Below are positions 10,937 through 22,284 of a stretch of 64,000 bases of DNA, piece after piece (the stretch's first letter is position 1; the number at the start of each line of letters is the position of its first letter). Made by a program: the position numbers and the translations under genes. The stretch spans positions 558,001 to 622,000 of the forward strand of contig JAGPNK010000017.1 in the NCBI GenBank assembly GCA_020746835.1. Reading direction: 5' to 3'. The notes beneath the pieces are model-generated. The model was not told the origin of the DNA and made no database searches. It saw only the letters and a list, made by a program, of their open reading frames with translations. The stretch is from Stachybotrys elegans. Taxonomy: Eukaryota > Ascomycota > Sordariomycetes > Hypocreales > Stachybotryaceae.

Positions 10937-12278
10937 GATGACCAAAGGTTTGTACGACGCGCTCCGAGGGAAGCAAGAAGCAGAATCGCGGCGGGGGTTT
11001 GGCAAGCTTCAGCGGGTCTGGGCCCTCTTGTGCGACTTGAGACTATGCGGCGATTGCTCCAGGATACAAGAGGGAGCGTCCAAGTCGGCAGCGATGGAGA
11101 GCCAGCGTCTGCGATGGCGGATGGCGGATGGCAGAGGAGGAGCGGGAGCGGCTGGGCTCGGGATCAAAGCATCACTAGCCCAGTGGCCTGGCAACCGACG
11201 ATAGCAAGGTTAGGTAGCCGCGGAACGCGCAAGGGTACGGAGTAGGAAGAGGCGGGGGGAGGGGGGAAGAGAAGAGAGAAGAGAGAAGAGGTCGGTATGG
11301 CGGTCGCGGGTCGGAGTCGGAGACGAGGAAAAGGTGGTTAAAGTTGTCAAGTCACTTTGAATTGTTGGTCGGTGGTGGAATGGCTGGTGGTGCTGCGGCT
11401 GCTCTAGGCCAGGCCGTTCGCAATGGCGGCTAAAGGTGGGCGGGTGGATAAGGTACGGCTGGATTCAATGGGCAGCAACAACCCCCAGCAGCGCGACGAG
11501 TCACGGGAAGGAAGAATCGGATGAAAGATAGGGAGAGAAGGAGAAAAAGAAAAAGGAAAAAGAAAGGAGGAGAGTAGATCAGGAGGAGGAAGCCGACGCG
11601 TGGAATAAAGCAGTTTGAGGAGCTTGTTGGTGTTGACGATAGATGGAAATGGGATGATGGGCATCTGAGGCGGACGTCACTGGCGCGGTAGCTACCTGGG
11701 CTGTTGCCACCTTGGCACCGCCTATAAGGTTACTTGCAGGAGAAATACCTCCTATGCAACCAGAGGGTCGTGTGATTGCCGGCGGGCATGGGGCTCGGCA
11801 CATGGACAGGGCAGGTGCCGTCTTTACTTTGACTATTTAAAATTTAAACTCATGACTCTCCTTGCACACATCCGATCTAGATGGAGACTCAGATTTGTTG
11901 CAACAATAAAAAATAAAATAAAAAGAGCCCGAGGGAGAACAAGTGTGGCGCATGCCGTCCTTTGTTTTCCATCGCCTGTTCCTAAAAGCGCACCGGCCTC
12001 TGTATCGGAGGTGCTGTGGCTTGGCGGAGCTCCCTAGCCTCAACCAATCACCGAGCTGAATTGGGCCGGGAGTGTGCTGTCATGCCACGTGATGCATGTC
12101 TTTTTAGGTTACTGCCGCCCGCGCGGTGCCAAGCTGCCAGTACGTCCTGAGATCGGAGGTGGGCAAACTTCACTGCAAATCATTCACCAATCAACATCAT
12201 CAGATGTGCATTGCAAATTTGCCATTAATTACTATTATTTAGATACCATGATGCTATTACAACCCATCCGCAACCGCT
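10937..12278. other. Intergenic region without a supportable gene
   Basis: It carries the SWIB gene promoter (reading left) and the 3' flank of the next minus-strand gene. Purine-rich tracts occur around 11258-11293 and 11525-11580. Small ORFs here have no recognisable domain. Confidence 0.6.
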
Positions 12279-13585
12279 TTAGTACGGGGCAGGTGGCTGC
12301 GGATTCATGCGCTGCACATCTACGTCGTCGATCCAGAACGTCCGGACGTTGCCCTCATACCCGCAGTCCACGGCAAACAGCGACGTCATCTCGTAGTTCA
12401 TGGGCCCCGAGTATACGTTGGCAGTGTACTTGTTCCAGCCGGCCTCGATCGGGCTGCTGCCCCTGGCATACCCATTGCCGGTGCTGAACATGGTGCGGCA
12501 GCTTCCCGACACCTGCGAGGGCTTGATCCACATCGTCATGGTGTACCACGTCGTCGGGCAGAGGTCCTCGATGGCCTGGCGGATGCCCAGGAACGTGCCG
12601 AGGTGCCGGAACTCGACCTTGTACGCGCCTGTGCCGTCGTTGTTGCGCGACGTCGTGTTGTCTGCCTGGACCGTCGTTGACCAGTCGCCGAACTGCAGCT
12701 TGTCCCAGGCCGTCTCACCGTCCCCGAAGCTCGGGTTGATGACGGGGCTCTGCGTGTAGGCGCACTCGGTCCTGGTTGCCGTCATGACCAGCGAGGTGGT
12801 TCGCGTCGCCGTGTACGAGTAGTCCGTCTCCGTGTACGTTGTCGGCGTGCTCACTGTGCTCTGGTACGGGTAGATGGTCGTCATGTCCGTCACCGTCGAG
12901 ATGACGCGAGGGCGCAAGGTCAGGGTCTGCACGCCCGCCGAGGACGTCACCGTCGCCGTCTCCTGGCCGACCGTCTTGGTCTGGGTGCCGGGCGGGAGTT
13001 CCAGGCAGTCGCAAGCCTGGGTGACGGAGGCCGCGGGGTACTTGGAAACGATGTTTGCCAGGCCCGTGGGGATCACCACCTCGTCCGTTTTGCCCAGAGT
13101 GGTGGTGAAGGTAGTCGTCGATGTGTAGGCGGTCCAGACGCGCTCGGTCGTGACGCGGACCTCGACATATCCAGCGTACGAGGCCACAGTGGTGGCTCCA
13201 GGCTGCGTGACGGTGGCGCGGGTATAGCCTTGCACAGTATAGTAGGACGTCCGAGTCTGCGTCAAGCGGACGGTAGACGTGTTGGGGATCACATCAGTGA
13301 CGGTTTGGACATCTGTTAACCTTGTCAGATTCTCCTCTTCCTCTTCTTCTTGTCTTGCGTGGAAGCCGTCTTACCAGCAGTCACAGTGCTCGTCACATCC
13401 GGGACTCCAAGGACCGAGCGACAGTAGGGCGCTGCTGCTGCAGAGTAGCGCTTGTCCTTGAGTCCTCGCAGCAGGTTGTTGGCGGGACAAGCACGAGGCT
13501 CGATCACAGCAATGGCAGCCGCAGAAGCCACGTCCAGGAAGGCCAGGAGCGAGAGGCACGCCGCCGCGGTTGACTTGAACATCAT
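12279..13585 (-). CDS. Secreted Thr/Val-rich protein with C-terminal carbohydrate-binding-like domain
   Basis: Two exons, 13585-13375 and 13312-12279 (62-bp intron), encode 414 aa. The N-terminal hydrophobic stretch of about 22 residues ending in VASAAA is a signal peptide. Residues 25-55 hold two Cys and a mature N-terminus. A Thr-rich middle (about 65-255) with many TxT and VTxT runs resembles the O-glycosylated stalks of fungal wall or extracellular proteins. Residues about 260-405 (NPSFGDGE start, WYTMTMWIKPS, WIDDVDV end) resemble the CBM_4_9/CenC-type beta-sandwich found in many fungal secreted proteins; two Cys-containing segments (DLCPTTW, VDCGYEG) could be disulphide-bonded. No catalytic domain is visible. 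Substrate is unknown. No GPI-type hydrophobic tail is seen. The second ATG codon directly follows the first, so the start is ambiguous by one residue. Confidence 0.85.
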
Positions 13586-15047
13586 CTTGGCAGAGTTTTT
13601 ATCCCAACAGGGTGGTCTAGGCGAGCGAGTGTAGCCGAGTGAAGAACATCATCACCACTGCAGGATCCCGCGGCCTTATATAGGTGATCGTGAATGGCTT
13701 CATTCTGTGCAGGTCAGTGGTCCTGCGCTTCCGCTAACAAGGCGTCTCCGGCCGTGGAATTACGCATCTCGACCGTTTTGCTCCCTGGCTGTGTCAGCTG
13801 CAGCTGGAATCCTCACGACTAGCGATACAGTAACGGGGTCCAAGTCGATAGTCTGTCGTTGCTCTGGTGGCTAGCGCAGTTCCAGACCACAATGTGGAAA
13901 TGACGATCCTGGCACCCCATCTTCAGCTGGTCTAGCCTCTCTGCTCCAGGGAAAAAAATTATGGCGTCAACTTGGTGAGCCTGCCGAGTGATTTCGAGCC
14001 CATGCCAGTGTCAAGGACCAGACGAGCTTCTCGCAGGGTCCAGAACCAGTTCGGCGGCATCTTGGCTTCTCCACAACCTGGGCAGTCAAGCTTTTCCAAG
14101 CCATGGCATTGGATCGACGATATTTCCGCGATTTCCATTATACTCGAATTACTCCTGCTGACTTTTCTCTTCTCTAATTCCCTCTTCTAGATTGTTGGTT
14201 CATGTGGCGCCGAAGCCATCCCGAGCTTGATGCAATAACTTAAAAAATAGGGGAGCTACTCCCAATAGCTTATTTCTTAAATAGCAGATCAAATTGTTTA
14301 TTCTATGTACCACTTCAGATTCCCCCCTCTTGTTTCACCCGCCCATTTAGTAGGGTCATCCCCGTCCGCCATCCAGAGTCAATTGGGAGGCAAATTACGA
14401 CAGAAATAATGGTACCTGTCACTATGAAAGCAGAGCAAGATCCTGCCAGAATCGTCCACACTCACGGGGTTCAAGTCGTTTAAATTATATAGGTTCGGTC
14501 ATGTGCCACGACCTCACTTCTTTGGACCGCAGTAAGGCTTCCTTGAAATAGAACCAAATTACCGTCAGAGAATACTAGGCATCTAACAATTGCCCCCATG
14601 TATCTATACACCCCAGCTTGCAGGGCGGACCAGTCGGGAGGCGGCCCGATCGGCACGGAGCTGGCCAGATTCATTCAAGGATGTCCTTTCTCCGAGCACA
14701 ATTAGCCATTCTGATCCTGTTTCCCCAGCGCGGGATCCTTATTATTTTACCCACTGGTTAATATCAAACAGCGGCCGGTTCACGCCGACTTGCCTATCCC
14801 GCAACGAGCATATGGCCCCGTTCCGCTCACGGCAGGCGCCACGAGAGAGCTCTGAGAGTCTCCGGTGGCCAGGATTGAGGCTGATGCGCGCCGGAGACTT
14901 ATGTTCCATCGTGGTCTACGATGATGGCATCTCTATCACTGCCATAAAGGGTCGTCGTGGACGCCGTTTCTGACGACCCTCATCGACCTCCTCCGGCACC
15001 CTCTCTCTACGCCCCATTGCCCGTCACAGCTACCCATTCCTCTCGCC
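13586..15047. other. Divergent intergenic region between two secreted-protein genes
   Basis: It separates the minus-strand Thr-rich secreted protein and the plus-strand GH131 gene, so it should contain both promoters. A TATATA-like element lies at 13677-13683, about 90 bp upstream of the minus-strand start. The part 14200-14520 is AT-richer than its surroundings. No gene seen. Confidence 0.6.
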
Positions 15048-16224
15048 ATGAAGACCGCCTCTGCTCTTCTGACCTCCTCTTCCCTTTGGGTCGGCCTCGC
15101 AGCCGGCGCCATTCTCTGGGATGGGCGAGCCAACGACTTGTCCTCGGCCGCGGACCTCAACAAGTGGTCCTGGGGAAACCAAGTCGGGCCATACCAGTGG
15201 TACATTCACGGCAACGGCCCCGTCGACGAGTACGTGGAGTTGTCGTCGAGCTACAAGAACCCGGCCGACTCCGGGTCAAGCCAGGGCATCAAGGTGACGC
15301 TGACGGACACGGCCTACTGGAACGGGCAGAACATGCGGCGCACTGAGCTGATCCCACAGACGAGCGCGGCCATCGCCTCGGGCAAGGTGTACTACCACTT
15401 CAGCATCAAGCGCGAGGACACCAACGCACCAGCCTTGACGCGGGAGCACCAGATCGCCTTCTTCGAGTCGCACTTCACCGAGCTCAAGAGCGGCTGGCTC
15501 TCTGGCGCATCCGGGACCGAAGACCCGGCGCTGCGGTGGATGGTGGGCGGCCAGACGCAGTGGAGCGTCAACTGGGACGCGGGCGTGTGGCACAACGTGG
15601 CCTACGAGATTGACTTCTCGGCCAACACGGTCGGCTTCTGGCACTCGACGGGCGCGAGCCCGCTGACGCAGGTCGTGGCCCCCGTGAGGGCCAGCACGAG
15701 CAGCAACGGCGCCGACTGGCACGTCGGCGTTCTCGAGCTGCCGCGCTCGGGCTACCCAGACAACGACGAGGACTTTTACTTTTCCGGCGTGTACATTGAG
15801 AACGGCTCCATCACGACTTCTGTCTCGGGCCCTGGAAGCTCCAACCCGTCAGGTCAGTAGAGTGGGGAGGGGGGTGATGAAGAGGAAGAAGGGGGCGGAG
15901 GGGGGCTGAGATGAAGACAAGAGGCTTGGTGTGTCGGCCGCATGATACCCATGACACAGTTAGCTGACAGGTTGTGCCGTTGCAGGTGGCGTCTCCTCTA
16001 CTACGCGTGCGGGCTCCACGAGCGCATCCAGGACGACGACTTCGGTTAGCAGGACGACCGCGGCGGTGACGACGTCGAGCATCGTGACGACGACGAGGGC
16101 TCCCACGACGAGCGGCGCAGCGCAATGGGGGCAGTGCGGCGGGTCTGGATGGGCGGGACCGACGGTGTGCAACTCGCCATTTACGTGCTCGACCGTGAAC
16201 CCGTGGTATCACCAGTGCGTGTGA
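15048..16224 (+). CDS. Glycoside hydrolase family 131 beta-glucanase with CBM1
   Basis: Two exons, 15048-15852 and 15986-16224 (133-bp intron), encode 347 aa. Residues 1-20 are a signal peptide followed by AILWDGR, the usual GH131 mature start. The catalytic beta-jelly-roll covers about 21-255, including [25 protein letters not shown] and [11 protein letters not shown] motifs. After the intron comes a Ser/Thr-rich linker and a C-terminal CBM1 with four Cys (QWGQCGG, GPTVC, FTCSTV, QCV) and aromatic residues for cellulose binding. GH131 enzymes hydrolyse beta-1,3/1,6 and beta-1,4 glucans outside the cell. Two 3' splice sites 15 nt apart (after 15970 and after 15985) are both in frame. The downstream one is preferred because an AGCTGAC branch-like motif lies just before the upstream one. 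Confidence 0.94.
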
Positions 16225-16893
16225 GGCGAACGAGGTGAGGAGGTTCGTGGCTGAGTGAGCCGCAAGACTTGGCGAGACTTGGCGTAGGGGACCTACATTG
16301 CGTAGAGGGAGATTATTCAAGAATAACACGAATTATTCATACCGAGACGAGAAAAGCGGCAAGTTCTGTGGACGTGGATGTACGGATGTACAGCCTGTGT
16401 CCCTGTGATGGTGGTTGTGAATAGCTTCATGTTGGCATGCTTGATGATGCAAGCACAGGCACTGCACTGACCACCTTCCGCCGTATCAGAGTAAGTGATA
16501 GCAGATGGTGAGTGATGAAGTTGAAGAAAATGGGACTGCGCATCTTGAGAGATCCTAGACAGTGGAAAAGGCCTCGGGCGCTGGCAACTGGCCTATGCTC
16601 ATCCTCATTTAGCGATAATTTGAGTGAGTAGATGAGTGAGTGAGTGAGTGAGTGGAGTACGTACCTAAAGTGCATGTGCCGATATTCAGCCGAGCGCCGC
16701 TTAATCACCCAACGCCGGCCAATAGGAGGCGGAGCCCCACATGCATCGAGAGTCAGCCTCGTCAAATCACCAAAGAAAGGCTGGTTCAGTTCAGGCAAAA
16801 AAGCATCTCGACGCATCGCCATCAACGTCCAGCCCTTCCTCGCTCATCCTCTGGTCTCTTTTCTCCCCCTTAAATATCACACAAACCACCACG
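16225..16893. other. Intergenic region, SmF promoter
   Basis: No gene is seen. It contains the GH131 3' end and the SmF promoter. A TGAG microsatellite lies at 16621-16655 and a pyrimidine-rich leader with a TTAAATAT element precedes the SmF ATG. Confidence 0.6.
16621..16655 (+). repeat. (TGAG)n microsatellite
   Basis: Roughly eight TGAG units with one interruption (TAGATGAG), about 240-270 bp upstream of the SmF start. Confidence 0.8.
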
Positions 16894-17234
16894 ATGAGTT
16901 TCATGCCCGTCAACCCGCGGCCGATGCTGCAGGACCTCGTCAACAAGCCTATTTTTGTGCGCCTGAAATGGGGCGAAACCGAGTACAAGGGCACCCTCGT
17001 TGCCGTCGATAGCTACATGAACCTGCAGCTCTCGGGCGCCGAGGAGTATCTCTCTGGAAAGCTGACTGGCTCTCTGGGCCAGGTGCTCATCCGGTAAGAC
17101 TGTCCCCTCCTGGCCTCATCTGACCGAGAATGGCTTTGCAGAACAGCTCACTCACGCGTTGCGCGGGCAGATGCAACAACGTCCTCTGGGTGCGAGGCGC
17201 CGACGACGCAAAAGACGAGACAATGACTGATTAA
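16894..17234 (+). CDS. smx3: Small nuclear ribonucleoprotein F (SmF)
   Basis: Two exons, 16894-17093 and 17171-17234 (77-bp intron), encode 87 aa, the normal SmF length. Sm1 motif: [25 protein letters not shown]. Sm2 motif: [16 protein letters not shown], whose IRCNNV is split by the intron. The N-terminal [13 protein letters not shown] is diagnostic for SmF among Sm proteins. SmF joins the heptameric ring on U1, U2, U4 and U5 snRNAs in the nucleus for pre-mRNA splicing. The acceptor at 17170 is chosen because the upstream TTTGCAG (ending near 17141) would break the Sm2 motif. The C-terminal acidic tail is short. Confidence 0.96.
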
Positions 17235-19101
17235 CGCCTGCGAATTGGCCTACGGGAGTTTTTGGCTTGACTATTCTATTCATGACGCGTGGTGAGGGAC
17301 CGGGTTCGCCCAACAGCCACATATCCAAAGAGAAAGAAACCAGGATCGCGCAAATTTTCACAGCACAAGGAAAAGAGGGCCGCACGCCTGTCCGGAGGCA
17401 TGGAGTTTATCGGATACGAGATTGTCTCATGTATGCTCTCATCCCGCACATTGTTCTCTGCATCGAGCTTTTGTTATGAGCTGGTGGTTTTGACCGTCTG
17501 GAATCTAGACTCGGGCTACACGGTGGGGAAGGACGACATCAAGAACCAGTGAGGGACAGAGACGAATGGTCTATCGGTTGGTCCGACACCCTACTATCGG
17601 AGATGAAGAGAAAGGCAGAGACAAAAAAGACGCGATTCAATGGATGGTCATACTGTGTGCCCGATCTTCATATGTGCGTGTGCTTGACAATTTAGCTTCT
17701 ATACCGGATCGCGTTTCGATTCCAGGGTGACGTGTACACCGCTGCTTTGGATGACTCGACGGACGACTTCCTCCGCATCATGTGTGGCGAATATTTGGAT
17801 CGACTTGGACCGGAATCGTCCATCTTCACGGGTTTTCTGCACGCACGCGGAATTCTGGCGATACATGTGGATGGATGGGCAGGGCAGACATGTTTGAGCG
17901 GGATAGAGTTTGCGACAACGGCGGGTCCCCCTGATCAACGACGCACGGCAAGGGGAGCCCCATCGTACAAGATTCGAAGCCTCAGGAGCAGGATCCAGGG
18001 GCCGTTGCCCCCAAGTAGTAACGGTCGGTATGTGAGAAGGGGAGCATACCTCGGGAAGACGAGGCTGTTCGGTGGCATTCCTGTGCCGCGTGGGATCTGA
18101 GATGCAAAGTTTTGCTGGACGAAAACGGTGCCTGCTTTTCTTCGTCTTCCCTTGTGAAGGCCGCCGCCACTTTCTCTCTCTCTCCATGACGAGACGTGCC
18201 CGTGATGGTTGTCTGGTGATGAACACGAAAAGGCAGGGAGTGTCTATCCTCCAATGAGGACGGCGGTGAGCATGGGGGGGCATTCCACGCGTTCGAGATC
18301 AAGAAAGGCGTCAAGGAGTCCAGCCTCGAAACACTTTCCTTGCCTGGGGCGGTCAGCTGCCAGCAACAGGCGCCACAAGCGAACGATAGTATTCCCTCCA
18401 TATCTCCGTCGTCGACCATCAACCCCCCCTCCTCGTGGCAGTAAGCCCCTCCCTACCTGCATTGTGCCTTTTGCAAGCCTCCTTGCTGTCCGTTCCAGCA
18501 AACGTCGGCGAGTCCCTAGCTTCAAGGCACCCAAAACCACATCATTCCAACGGGGGGGTGGTTCTTCTCCTTTCTCTTTCTTGCATTGCAGCGCAATTAA
18601 AGGCAATCTCCACGAATCCAGTTCTCTTTTATTGCCCGCCGAGTCAAATAAGCTCAGGGAGGAACTAGAAGGGAGCATGTTTCGTCAAGGGAGGAATAGA
18701 GAAGACCGTTATCACATGCTGTTCCGTTTCGGGTAAGACGGCAGACAGGAGGGAGAAACGGCGAGGACGGAAACCATTCCTGGCTTCCTTCTTCCTGTCC
18801 TTCTCGTGTTCTCCTTGAACGGAGGGGGAGGGGGGCCCTCCACATTCGGGCTAGCCTGGACGGTTTGCTTGATGGCCAGATCATGAATCGACTTTCATGC
18901 GGCCGTCTCATCTATTGTCCATCAATGCCCCTCTTGTTCCCACCGCCTTGTAGATTCTTGTTTACATACTACTGTCGTCGTCATGCTAACTAGAGACAAA
19001 GGGAAAAGCCGGGGTTTCTGGCTCGGCTTCCCCGCGCCGCTCATCATCTCCCGGGCTCAGGCATGCCACGTCAGAAGACAGGGCGATGCAGAGGAGAAGT
19101 T

Positions 19102-19143
19102 CGTCGTCTTGCGTCGTCGTCGTAGTCGTCGTCGTCGTCGTCT
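19102..19143 (+). repeat. (GTC)n trinucleotide tract
   Basis: An interrupted run of TCG/GTC repeats, in non-coding sequence as far as can be seen. Confidence 0.8.
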
Positions 19144-19800
19144 GTTGCTGTGCCGAGCCTATGTGTGCTTGGGGGTTCCCTGCGCCCTTTCGCCTGAACA
19201 CATGGGTCAGAAGGGGATCGGCAGAGACAAGCGATTGTATGTGGCGTCGAACCTTATCTCGCGTCGGGCGTCACGCAGCCCCAAAGACCTGTCTCATGGC
19301 CTCTCGCGACGGGCGTCCCTATCTTTCATCTTCCCATGTCGTGTGAGAGAGGAGGCCATATCGTTTGGAAACGAGCTATGCTATCTCTTGGGGGGTGGTG
19401 AACAAGTGACCTGGCGCAGACGGGAGGGGCATCGCATGATCATCGTCGACGAGATAAGAAGACCATGTCTAAGCCCGCGACGGCCAAAAGAGGGGACGCC
19501 TATGCTTGCGAGCCTCTACTCTGCTGGGCGCATCTGCCTACCGCTGCCCCACCATCCAACTACCGTCGCTTGGCACACATGCTGTCTGCTGATCCCCAGC
19601 TGACTTGGGGCCCTGGCAGCGATGTGACTGGCCCTGGTTTGAGTTGCCGCTCATTCATCTGCAGGTTCTATTACAACACGGCATGGTAATATGGGATGTG
19701 CCCTGGCCCGCCCCTCCCTCTTTCGTTACAAATGAGGGATCGGATCACGACATTAGTAGCATCCGTGCTGTGATTACCTGTGAAATATAGTGACAGGCAA

Positions 19801-19819
19801 GGGGGGGGGGGGGGGGGGG
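19801..19819 (+). repeat. Poly-G run of 19
   Basis: Nineteen consecutive G follow GCAA. Such runs are prone to length error in sequencing and can form G-quadruplex structure. Confidence 0.85.
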
Positions 19820-21110
19820 AACCCCATGTCTCTCGAACAGACAGATGAACAGAGAGACACAGTCTCTCATCGGTGTAAGGGAACCATGGGAAGGAATACT
19901 GCAGGGAGAAAAACAGGTGATGTGGGCTTTTCTCACGCTCAGCCTCAGCCCTACATTCGTGGCGGCGTCGAGCCCATGCCTCTGCTCGCTGGAGCTGAAC
20001 CCAAGCGCGGCGACAGGTTTCGGTGAGGTGTGGGAGCCGAGTCTCGACTTCATCATCTCTTCCTGTTATCCTGCACTTGGCGTCAACAATGCGCAGCGCT
20101 GCTGTCAAGAATACGCCTCCCTCCTCTTTACAGAAGGGGGGGGGAGGCAGCAACGGCATGTCAAGCTTTCCGGCACATCCATCTGGAACCTCCCCCACTG
20201 ACCCATCATCCATGGTCCATGGGGGGGTGAGGGTCCCTGCGAGACCAGCCCAATCCAATGCTAAGGTTGTATCTTTTTCTTATTATTATTTTTTTTCCTT
20301 TCCCGCCTAAGGAGTGGTGACAATATCTCTGTGCCCTTGGTCCTCCTTCGTCATAGCCCCCAAATCAACCCTAACGTTGGTGTTATTTCAACCGTCTTGA
20401 GTGACGGAAATGTGATGAGATCTAATGCAACAAGACGTAGTGTCCGGATTACCCTTCTCGCGGTCCACCGCAACCTAAATCAGCATCATGGCTCGTCCCA
20501 GACGCCCGCCTCGAGCATGGTGGCGTAGCACCAGTCTCCGGCGCAAAGGCACAAGCCGTTGGGTGCCGGACGGATCTGCTAGGGGGTCAGCTGCCGGCTG
20601 GTATGACACACTCACGCACTCCCTCCTGTCTCTCGAAAATGCTACCCAACCGAGAGACAAGCCATCCGGGACGCGTGGGACAGGTTGCTTTTCCCTGGGT
20701 ATAAAGCTGGCCCCCCCCGGGCCCTCACTCTTGCAGGGTCTGGCCTGTGAAAACATCGTGATAATAAGGCGAGCTTGACCCACTGAGACCCAACAGACAA
20801 CTCATCGGCACCCATTCATACCAGACTACACGGCAGTCTTATTTAGCTCCCAAGGAGCAGACCAGCGACTCAGACCCTAGGAAGAAAGAAGTGTGAGAGA
20901 GAGAAAAAAAAAAACAAGAAAAAAAAACCGAGGCCATTGCGAGAAGAAGAAGCAACCAAGATAAGGGGTGAACAAAGCAAATATTGCTACTACTCGACGC
21001 ATTATACGATATAAGTTTGACCGCCAGCTTTGGCAAAGGACTTCTCTTCTCGACTCGACTCTCTTCCTCCCTCTCTCCATCAAGTACATCTACATTTCAT
21101 ACACATCAAC

Positions 21111-21823
21111 ATGCTCTTCCACACTACACAGCAAAAGATGGCTTGCCGCCGCGCATCCCTCGAATCCATCACCTCGACGTCCAGCAGCTCGCACGAAGAA
21201 GCAGCAGCCACCAAGGCCCACGACGCCCCCTCCTCCTCCTCCTCGTCGGCCATGCGCCCCGGCCGCTTCGACCACAGCCGCCACTCGAGCGTGTCTTCGG
21301 AGCGCAGCTGCGAGGGCATGTCGGCCGACGAGACGCGCGACCTGTGGAGGTGTATGCTGCAGCTGCAGGAGCTGTACGGCTGCTACAACTCGACGCGCAT
21401 CGACCTCGCCGTTGCTGCCGGCGATGAGGCTCTGAACCTGATGCGTAAGTCTCCCTCTCTCTCTTCTCTTCTCTTCTCTCTCTCCTTGATCCCCCTTTGC
21501 TCGGTTCATTTTTGGCCGTCGATCCCATCTCCCATCCAATAAGTCTCCGCTCCGGCTCAGGTGGCGGATAGGAGGTGCCGTCTTACATACACCACACCAT
21601 ACGCTCACATACATGCAAACCACACCTGACACAACTCGTGCTGACACGTCCCTGCACAGCCAACCGCTTCATCATCGATACGCTCAACAGCTCCGTTGTC
21701 GAACTCCCCGACGAAGGGTGGGAGATGCTCGACAAGTACCTGCGCCACGACCAGGCCCCCCGTCCTGCCAACCAGAAGCCCAAGCATCATCATCACCATG
21801 GTCATTTCTGGAAGCGTCACTGA
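21111..21823 (+). CDS. Small Ser-rich hypothetical protein with His-rich tail
   Basis: Two exons, 21111-21444 and 21660-21823, encode 165 aa. The intron (215 bp, GTAAGT...CACAG, CT-rich) is long for this window. I do not recognise a named domain. The N-terminal 60 residues are Ser/Ala-rich. The centre (about 65-140: DETRDLWRCMLQLQELYGCYNS, NRFIIDTLNSSVVELPDEGWEMLDKYL) looks like a compact helical domain and reads as conserved, with coding-type composition continuing across the splice. The C-terminus contains five consecutive His. A second ATG at 21138 is an alternative start. No signal peptide or membrane segment. The function is unknown; real gene status rests on the clean splice and frame-consistent composition. 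Confidence 0.72.
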
Positions 21824-22284
21824 TGAGTTGACGATGCCATCATCAGCGACGTGGCTGAGTGTACAACTACGAGGGCCTCCTTTTATCTTTCTTGCTTTTT
21901 TTCCTTTTCTTTTTTCTTCTGTTCATTAATAGCAGGCTTGCTGGGAGTTCTGGGCATCAGGGGGAATAAGCTGCAGGGGTTTCGACGTCTTTTTTTTTCC
22001 CCGTCATACTGCACCGACCATAGACGAGACTGACTGCATGAGGCATGAGGCGCCCAATCTTGGCGCTTGGTTTATTAAAAGCACACATCATCCATTACGA
22101 CGTGAGCATTTGCGGGCGTTTTGGGCGGCTTCCTGTTTCATCATCTTTTATTTCCCGTTTCATAGCAAATCAGATCAATCCACATCACATCAAACAATTC
22201 GCACCCCTACTTCTGTCTGTCAGCTAGACAGATCGTCAGCATTCCACAACCGCCTCACTGTAGCTACCTTGACCATCCTCCCCC
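21824..22284. other. Convergent 3' intergenic region
   Basis: It lies between the stop codons of the small unknown protein and the MBL-fold gene. It is T/C-rich. No gene seen. Confidence 0.65.

Larger units (their letters stand above)
17235..21110. other. Gene-poor region upstream of the small unknown protein
   Basis: About 3.9 kb with many short overlapping ORFs on both strands but none with domain-like sequence or consistent coding composition. It includes a GTC trinucleotide tract (19102-19143), a 19-nt G run (19801-19819), shorter G and C runs, and A/T runs near 20280-20300 and 20905-20930. The last several hundred bases probably hold the promoter and leader of the gene at 21111. Confidence 0.5.
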
